Of a stretch of DNA of 64,000 nucleotides, positions 59,401-64,000 are shown one piece after another. The position numbers and the translations under genes are program-made. The DNA lies in NCBI RefSeq assembly GCF_000372725.1, contig NW_005201144.1, positions 1 to 64,000 on the forward strand. The letters run 5' to 3'. The DNA is from Emiliania huxleyi CCMP1516 (Eukaryota; Haptophyta; Isochrysidales; Noelaerhabdaceae). Below the pieces are notes generated by a model that was not told the origin of the DNA, made no database searches, and was given only the letters and a program-made list of their open reading frames with translations. Within the stretch, counting starts at the first letter, position 1. Each line of letters starts with the position of its first letter.

Positions 59401-59668
59401 CCGTGCCGATGTGGGTGTAAAGCCTTTAAAACCGTTTAGGCTAAAGCCGTACTAGTTTGTGCGCGAGACACACACACAGTCCACACACCCGTGTCCCAGC
59501 ATGAGGGGCGTTGAGGACAGAGGACAAGAGGAGGCGGGCGGGCGGCGGCGTGCTTGGCGAGGGAGCGGCGGCGGCGGAGGCGGCGAGGCGGCGCGAGCGG
59601 CGGCGCGGGGTGGACATCGCGAGAACAAGAAAAACAAAGCCATGTTTGGGCGCCTTTCGCCCTTCTCA
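59401..59668. other. Short intergenic region with remnant of an F-box gene
   Basis: See the pseudogene at 59508-59640. Confidence 0.5.
59508..59640 (-). pseudogene. 5' end of a second F-box/RCC1 gene, truncated
   Basis: Matches 60665-60800, the start of the intact F-box gene, including its upstream GCGAG..AAGAA bases. It reads MSTPRRRSRRLAASPPPPPP and a little further, then loses similarity (STPLMLGHG). It lies directly downstream of the intact gene, so it is the leftover of a tandem duplication. Confidence 0.65.
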
Positions 59669-60772
59669 TCACTGCCCCGGCGCCCACGTCTCGATCTTCT
59701 TCGGCAGCAGCTGGTTCGACTCGTCCTCTCCGTGGCCTAGGCAGGCGTCTTCGCCCTCGCCCCAGGTAAAGACGGCGCTGTCGGCGGTGACAGCGATGCT
59801 GTGGTAGCCTCCCGCCGAGGTAGCGACGACGCGCTGGCCAGCAAAGGCCTCGACCATGTTCGGCAGCAGCTGGTTCTGCTCGTCGCCGTGGCCTAACCGG
59901 CCAAAGCATCCCCAACCCCAGCTCCAGACAGCGCCGTCGGCGGTGAGGGCGAGGCTGTGCGCTCCTCCAGCCGACACGGCGAGGACGCGCCGCCCAGCGA
60001 ACGCCTCGATCTTCTTCGGCAGCAGATCGTTCTGCTGGTCGCCGTGGCCCAGCCGGCCCCAGCCACCGTGGCCCCAGCTCCAGACGGCTCCGTCGGCGGT
60101 GAGGGCGAGGCTGTGCGCTCCTCCAGCCGACACGGCGAGGACGCGCTGCCCAGCCAACGCCTCGATCTTCTTCGGCAGCAGCTGGCGCTGCTCGTCGCCG
60201 TGGCCCAGCCGGCCCCCGCCTCCATAGCCCCAGCTCCAGACAGCTCCGTCGGCGGTGAGGGCGATGCTGTGGTGCAGTCCTGCCGACACGCTCACGGCGC
60301 GCTTGCCACACAGCGGAGAAGGGAGGCGGGTCGGCGTGTTGAGCCGCGTCACGCCCTCACCGTGGCCGAGGAGCTCTTGAGCCGAGCCGCACGACGAGAG
60401 CCGCCCCTCGCCGTCGATGAAGACGCTGTGCCGGTCGCCTGCCGTCGCCCTCGCCGGCGGGTTGGACTTGCACAGCAGCGCCGAATAGCACAGCCACCGC
60501 ACGGCGCAGCCCTCGCCCTCTGGCTGCGCCGGCAGCTGGTAGCCGCGTTCTTGCGCCCACAAGCGGATGGCCTCCACCGCAAGCGAGGCGTGAAAGACGA
60601 GGGAGACGGCCGTGACGCGAGCGATGTCGGCGGGGTCGCAGCGAGAGACGACGCGCACGAGGAGGTCCGTGGGGAGGTCGAGGAGGCGGGCGGGCGGCGG
60701 CGTGCTCGGCGAGGTAGCGGCGGTGGCGGAGGAGGCGAGGCGGCGCGAGCGGCGGCGCGGCGGGGTGGACAT
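59669..60772 (-). CDS. F-box and RCC1-repeat protein
   Basis: 367 aa from the Met of MSTPPRRRSRRLASS. The frame runs ~85 codons further upstream but into the divergent neighbour. Residues ~30-80 form an F-box-like helix set (ARLLDLPTDLLVRVVSRCDP, ADIARVTAVSLVFHASL). From ~115 on there are about five RCC1 repeats (SAGGAHSLALTADGAVWSWG, GRLGHGDEQNQLLP), with the middle two almost identical in DNA. RCC1 repeats make a beta-propeller that binds proteins. With an F-box it would serve as the substrate adaptor of an SCF ubiquitin ligase. Its start is 25 bases from the start of the gene on the other strand. Confidence 0.85.
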   Translation of the reverse strand: MSTPPRRRSRRLASSATAATSPSTPPPARLLDLPTDLLVRVVSRCDPADIARVTAVSLVFHASLAVEAIRLWAQERGYQLPAQPEGEGCAVRWLCYSALLCKSNPPARATAGDRHSVFIDGEGRLSSCGSAQELLGHGEGVTRLNTPTRLPSPLCGKRAVSVSAGLHHSIALTADGAVWSWGYGGGGRLGHGDEQRQLLPKKIEALAGQRVLAVSAGGAHSLALTADGAVWSWGHGGWGRLGHGDQQNDLLPKKIEAFAGRRVLAVSAGGAHSLALTADGAVWSWGWGCFGRLGHGDEQNQLLPNMVEAFAGQRVVATSAGGYHSIAVTADSAVFTWGEGEDACLGHGEDESNQLLPKKIETWAPGQ

Positions 60773-60797
60773 CGCGAGAAAAAGAACTGTCGGCGCG

Positions 60798-61055
60798 ATG
60801 GCCGCGGCGTACGGCTTAGGTGAGCAATTCCTCGCTGCGGCGCAGGACGAGGGCACATTCGGCGAGTGGCTCGACGAGCTACCCTTTGAGGTGGCTGCGG
60901 CGACCGCCCGGCTGCTCAAGCACCACGCGCGCTCCGGCGCGTGGGTCGAGCTCTCGCCCGGCAACCCCCAGGCCCCGCGCGCTGGCCGCGACCGCGACCG
61001 CTCGAGCCCGAACTGCCCGTCAGACATGTCGGAATTGTCGGAGAATAGCGACTAG
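60798..61055 (+). CDS. Small conserved-looking protein, divergent from the F-box gene
   Basis: 85 aa: MAAAYGLGEQFLAAAQDEGT, FGEWLDELPFEVAAATARLL, KHHARSGAWVELSPGNP, then a charged tail ending SDMSELSENSD. The regular helical pattern and good start support a real gene, but no family is recognised. The space to the opposite start codon is only 25 bases, so the two must share or overlap 5' regions. Confidence 0.45.
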   Translation: MAAAYGLGEQFLAAAQDEGTFGEWLDELPFEVAAATARLLKHHARSGAWVELSPGNPQAPRAGRDRDRSSPNCPSDMSELSENSD

Positions 61056-61942
61056 CACACCTCTGTCGAGTCCCAGAAACCCGAGGAGTCACACAGTCCA
61101 CCTGTGTGATGCACGCCCTGCGAGCGGGGCGGGGTGCGCACTGTCCCTCTGTGTTCGTGTGCGTCGCCCATCTCTCCCTGGAGATGACTGCTCTATTTAT
61201 TTATTTATTTATGCCGTCCTCCCGTCTCTCGGGGCCGTTTTCTTTCTTTCTTTGTTTTAAAACGACGGATCGACAGGGCCGAGATGCGCCAGAGCCAAGT
61301 CAACCTCGCACTCTCGTCGCCAGGGGCTGGGCGCACATAGTCCTACCTTTCTACCTACCTACCTACCTGTTGTGCGAGAAAAAGAATTTAAAACAACAAC
61401 TCTCGCTCACAGCAGACAGGCTCGACACAGGTGCGAAAAAGAATCAACGAAGAGCCGAAACTTGGTGCTGCTCCGGAAAGTGAGAAACGCCCGGCAAACC
61501 TCCCATACGCGTGTTTGGTCGCTCCTTTCCTCGGGCTGTTCCACCTCCTTCCAACCTAGGCGGGGCGAGGGGGCGCGCGGGCGCGGGGTGCGGTACGGTG
61601 TGGGTGTGTACGTGTGATGTGACTGCAGGAAGTGACCATCCGTTATTAACAAGGAAGGCGCTCTCAAATAAGAATTTCCAGGCGATTTTTTCGAGGAAAC
61701 TCTGTGGGTTCTCGTGGCATGGGGCCCGGGCGGCCGTTGCTTTTCTTTTTTTAAGAAATTGGAAAGAAATTGGACGGACGCTCGCGATTCGCCCTCGGCC
61801 GCCTCACCCCCGCGCCACCCCCTCCGCTGCCTTGCCTACCCCACAACCCCCGATTTGGACGCCCGAGGGGCAGGAAGCCGAATTGGGTGAGAACGGAGTT
61901 CTCTGGTAAGCTCAGCTGTGAACTTCCCACATCCCAGTGAGC
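61056..61942. other. Intergenic with AT-core element copy 7
   Basis: No gene. Contains TTTATTTATTTATTTA (61194-61211), CTACCTACCTACCTAC (61350-61368) and the AT-core copy. Confidence 0.45.
61376..61445 (+). repeat. AT-core upstream element, copy 7
   Basis: GAGAAAAAGAATTTAAAACA, ACAACTCTCGCTCACAGCAG and ACAGGCTCGACACAGGTGCG. Nearly the same as copy 6. It lies ~500 bases before the next start. Confidence 0.6.
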
Positions 61943-62701
61943 ATGTCCGCTCTCGCTCCTCCCCCGTGCCCTCCCACGTGTGATGCCGGCGAGGCGTGTG
62001 GCTTCTGCCTCATGATCGTAAGGTGCGGGGCTTGGGACGAGTTTTTTCGGTTCTGGGAGTCACCTCCATGCCAATCGAACCTCCGGCCAGGGGTCTGGTG
62101 TGCTGGCGATGGGCGGTGCGGCACACATGACCCGACAATCTTTGAATTCAGCCACTGCGACGCGGACGGGATGTATGTCCGCAAGGACTGCCGGATAGCC
62201 AACTCCCCTCCGCCGCCATCCCCGCCGCCTCCTCCACCGTCACCTCCACCGCCAATGCTCGAGTCTATACCGCCACAGCCCTCACCAACAGTACCAGTCC
62301 CCGTGGCGGCGCAATCTATTGATGAGGGAGGAAAGAGCTCTTGGGGTCAGCAGAGCCAACTGGAGCAACTAGGCCAGCCGGAGGCGCTAGCGCAGGCAGA
62401 CGCGAGCAACGGCACCACGAACGTAGAGCTTGTGCCTGCCTACAATGTCATCGCTGGCTTCCTGTTGTTGCCGTGGATTGTCCGTTGGCCGTCCAAGATG
62501 TGGATGATTATCATCTTCATCTCTGTCTTGCTCGTGCCAGCCGCGACGTTGCTATGCTACTATTTCGCTTGCGTCCATGCGGGACGCTCCTCTGAACGCC
62601 GCGGTACCCTCGTCCTCTCGGAGGACGAGGTCCCGGACTTTGACGAGGCTGCGGAATTCAAGCCTACGATGCAGCACCAGCCTTACAGTGGGAAGATCTA
62701 G
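61943..62701 (+). CDS. Cys-rich protein with proline linker and two membrane segments
   Basis: 252 aa from the ATG at 61943. Residues ~8-82 hold about ten Cys (PPTCDAGEACGFCLMIVRCG, CAGDGRCGTHDP, FEFSHCDADGMYVRKDCRI), a disulfide-rich outside domain. A Pro run (NSPPPPSPPPPPPSPPPP) and a polar linker follow. Then come two hydrophobic helices (VIAGFLLLPWIVRW and MWMIIIFISVLLVPAATLLC) and a charged tail (VLSEDEVPDFDEAAEF). There is no clear N-terminal signal, so a 5' exon may be missing. No family recognised. Confidence 0.6.
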   Translation: MSALAPPPCPPTCDAGEACGFCLMIVRCGAWDEFFRFWESPPCQSNLRPGVWCAGDGRCGTHDPTIFEFSHCDADGMYVRKDCRIANSPPPPSPPPPPPSPPPPMLESIPPQPSPTVPVPVAAQSIDEGGKSSWGQQSQLEQLGQPEALAQADASNGTTNVELVPAYNVIAGFLLLPWIVRWPSKMWMIIIFISVLLVPAATLLCYYFACVHAGRSSERRGTLVLSEDEVPDFDEAAEFKPTMQHQPYSGKI

Positions 62702-62942
62702 AGCGTAGAGGTAGAGCACTCTGATGACAGATCTCAGTGTCAGTCCAATTTTAGGAGCTGGGTTGATGTGCAAAAAGAAAGGAAGACATTGACCGCACGA
62801 GGGAGCCGGGGCTAAAGCCGGCGGCGGCGCGCGCGGCGCGGATTTCCTTATAGAGGGCAAGTTTGATGCAACCCCCAAAAACAACCCTCGGCCGTCGCAA
62901 GCCCTCGCGAGTTCTTTTGCCCGTGGTGCACCGTATCAGGTA
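62702..62942. other. Intergenic, convergent genes
   Basis: Nothing recognised. Confidence 0.35.
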
Positions 62943-64000
62943 TCACTCTACATCAGAGTCATCACTTGCTCGTGCGGACACGTCTGCCGCCACGACGTCG
63001 AGCCAGCGCCTCGCGACGGCCGCCCACGTCTCGGAGCGCAGCGTCGGCGTGTCGACGGACGGCAGCGCGCCGCGGGCCTTCCACTCGAGCAGGATCTCGG
63101 CCGCCCTGGCCGCCGCCGCGCGCTGCGTGCTCGGCTCCGTCGGGTCGCCCTCGACGCGGAGGACGTAGTCCTTGCTCGGGTCGGAGAAGACGGCGACGCT
63201 CGAGGTGAGCGGCACGCAGCCGAGCATCGCGGCCTCGCGCACGGCGATGCAGTCGATCTCGGGCCAGTCGCCCACATAGTAGAGGAGCTGCGCGCGCGCC
63301 TTGGCGCGCAGCAGCTCCAGCTGCCCGACGCGGCCGTGGTCGACCACGCTCGGCCCAAAGCTCGCGAGGAGCGCCTTCATGCCGTCGCGCCACGCCGAGG
63401 CTGGGTGGAGCAGCTCGTGCGTGCGCCAGCCGTAGTACACGTGCAGCGTCGCGTCGGGCACGCGCGCCAGCAGCGCCGGCCAGCCGTGGCGCAGCATGTG
63501 CTCGAGGCCGCGGTCGTACGACGACGTGTACACCAGCCGCGGCGCGGCGGGGCGGGGCGCGCCGGCGTCGGCCTCGGCCGCTGGCGCCGCGGGCTGCCGC
63601 CGCTCGGCCTTGACTCTGGCGACCATATCTCCCCGCATCTCCCCGTCTCTCCCCGTCTCTCCCCATACCTCGGCCTTGACTCTGGCGACCAGCTCCTCGT
63701 CGACGCCGTTGGGGAGGACGCAGGCGGGCGTACCCGAGGCGACGGGCGGCAGGACGCCGCGCTGGAACTCGCTCTTGCACATGAGGCGGTCCACGCGCGC
63801 GAGGCGGCGCGGCGACATGTCGCGCCGCCGCGGCATGTCGTGCAGATCGAGCAGCACGAGCCGCGCGTCGAGGGGCTCGTCCAGCAGCTCGAGCGAGCGC
63901 CACGCGATGAGCGTGCCGAAGCTGTCGGACGGGTTGAAGGCCGCCACGTCCACGAGCCGCACGCCGCGCCACTCGCGCTCCGTCGCCGCCGCCGCCGCCG
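62943..64000 (-). CDS. Group-1-type glycosyltransferase, N-terminus beyond window
   Basis: C-terminal ~339 residues as read. LVLLDLHDMPRRRDMSPRRL, VDRLMCKSEFQRGVLPPV and VLPNGVDEELVARVKAE are typical of the inter-domain region of GT-B enzymes. RLVYTSSYDRGLEHMLRHGW, DATLHVYYGWRTHELLHP, GRVGQLELLRAKARAQLLYY and EIDCIAVREAAMLGCVPLTS form the nucleotide-sugar-binding half, with the E...EAAMLG motif. It transfers sugar from a nucleotide donor; the acceptor is unknown. A 66-nt segment (63603-63668) is a likely intron. It keeps the frame open, so unspliced reading is also possible. The 5' end is cut by the window. Confidence 0.78.
   Translation of the reverse strand, partial: AAAAATEREWRGVRLVDVAAFNPSDSFGTLIAWRSLELLDEPLDARLVLLDLHDMPRRRDMSPRRLARVDRLMCKSEFQRGVLPPVASGTPACVLPNGVDEELVARVKAEVWGETGRDGEMRGDMVARVKAERRQPAAPAAEADAGAPRPAAPRLVYTSSYDRGLEHMLRHGWPALLARVPDATLHVYYGWRTHELLHPASAWRDGMKALLASFGPSVVDHGRVGQLELLRAKARAQLLYYVGDWPEIDCIAVREAAMLGCVPLTSSVAVFSDPSKDYVLRVEGDPTEPSTQRAAAARAAEILLEWKARGALPSVDTPTLRSETWAAVARRWLDVVAADVSARASDDSDVE
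63603..63691 (-). repeat. Decamer insertion with exact 23-bp duplication, likely nascent intron
   Basis: The 23 bases at 63603-63625 (CTCGGCCTTGACTCTGGCG then ACCA) recur exactly at 63669-63691. Between them are 43 bases of CTCCCCGTCT-type decamers. On the coding strand this gives ...GCCGAG/GTATGG...GCCGAG/CGG, a 66-nt GT-AG unit whose acceptor AG comes from the duplicated exon end. Confidence 0.8.

Noticed and set aside
59425-59450. CCGTTTAGG resembling the piggyBac-like end
   Set aside because: Only nine bases shared, no TTAA-flanked partner; likely chance.

Overview
This is a nuclear, intron-bearing, very GC-rich stretch of a protist genome, given as a draft scaffold (there is a run of 100 Ns at 53599-53698). 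The gene content is algal. There are proteins with plastid- or secretory-type leaders, a nuclear gene for the 23-kDa Fe-S subunit of mitochondrial complex I, a plastid-type fructose-bisphosphatase remnant and a LOV photoreceptor. The high GC, the many GC-AG introns that restore reading frame, and the expanded ankyrin genes suggest a haptophyte or a similar marine chromist alga. That placement is inference; nothing in the window proves it.

Layout. 1-5.8 kb: end of an SLC13-type transporter gene, an ankyrin/U-box E3 ligase gene (minus) and a two-exon DUF6625-like glycosyltransferase-type gene. 6.2-9.4 kb: a frameshifted ankyrin gene and a second ankyrin/U-box gene. 10-18.6 kb: a membrane protein of unknown function, a purple acid phosphatase, a 1.5-kb fold-back repeat, a ceramidase-like membrane hydrolase and a WW-FHA-WW protein. 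18.6-28.7 kb: mostly repeats, with a small plastid-type protein, a CHAT/caspase-like protein and a four-exon pectate-lyase-fold protein. 28.7-38 kb: a third ankyrin gene, a membrane-anchored four-FAS1 protein, a broken FBPase and a multi-intron ankyrin gene. 39-48 kb: a TSP3-repeat protein facing a small LNR-kringle protein, a plastid SDR, a small membrane-anchored protein, complex I NDUFS8 and a mitochondrial J-protein. 48.9-52.1 kb: a complete piggyBac-like transposon. 52.5-64 kb: an MBD/PHD/SET chromatin protein crossing the gap, a LOV-RGS-LOV photoreceptor, an F-box/RCC1 protein with a broken downstream copy, a Cys-rich membrane protein, and a glycosyltransferase running off the right edge.

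The most interesting signal is how the introns seem to arise. (i) Several introns carry copies of one dispersed sequence, an introner-like element. (ii) Others are filled with roughly 10-bp tandem repeats built on an ATCTC core. (iii) Many are bounded by direct duplications: the first bases of the intron are a degraded copy of the first bases of the next exon, or a duplicated exon end supplies the acceptor. The cleanest case (63603-63691) has an exact 23-bp duplication around a 43-bp repeat tract. (iv) Where the duplicated bases start with GC, the intron is GC-AG. Together these look like successive stages of insertion- or duplication-driven intron gain in a single window.

Other structure includes a 65-80-bp AT-core element lying just upstream of many start codons in either orientation, and a repeat copy at about 19 kb that is close to a pre-insertion site of the piggyBac element. 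Several genes carry small tandem duplications that break or alter the frame.
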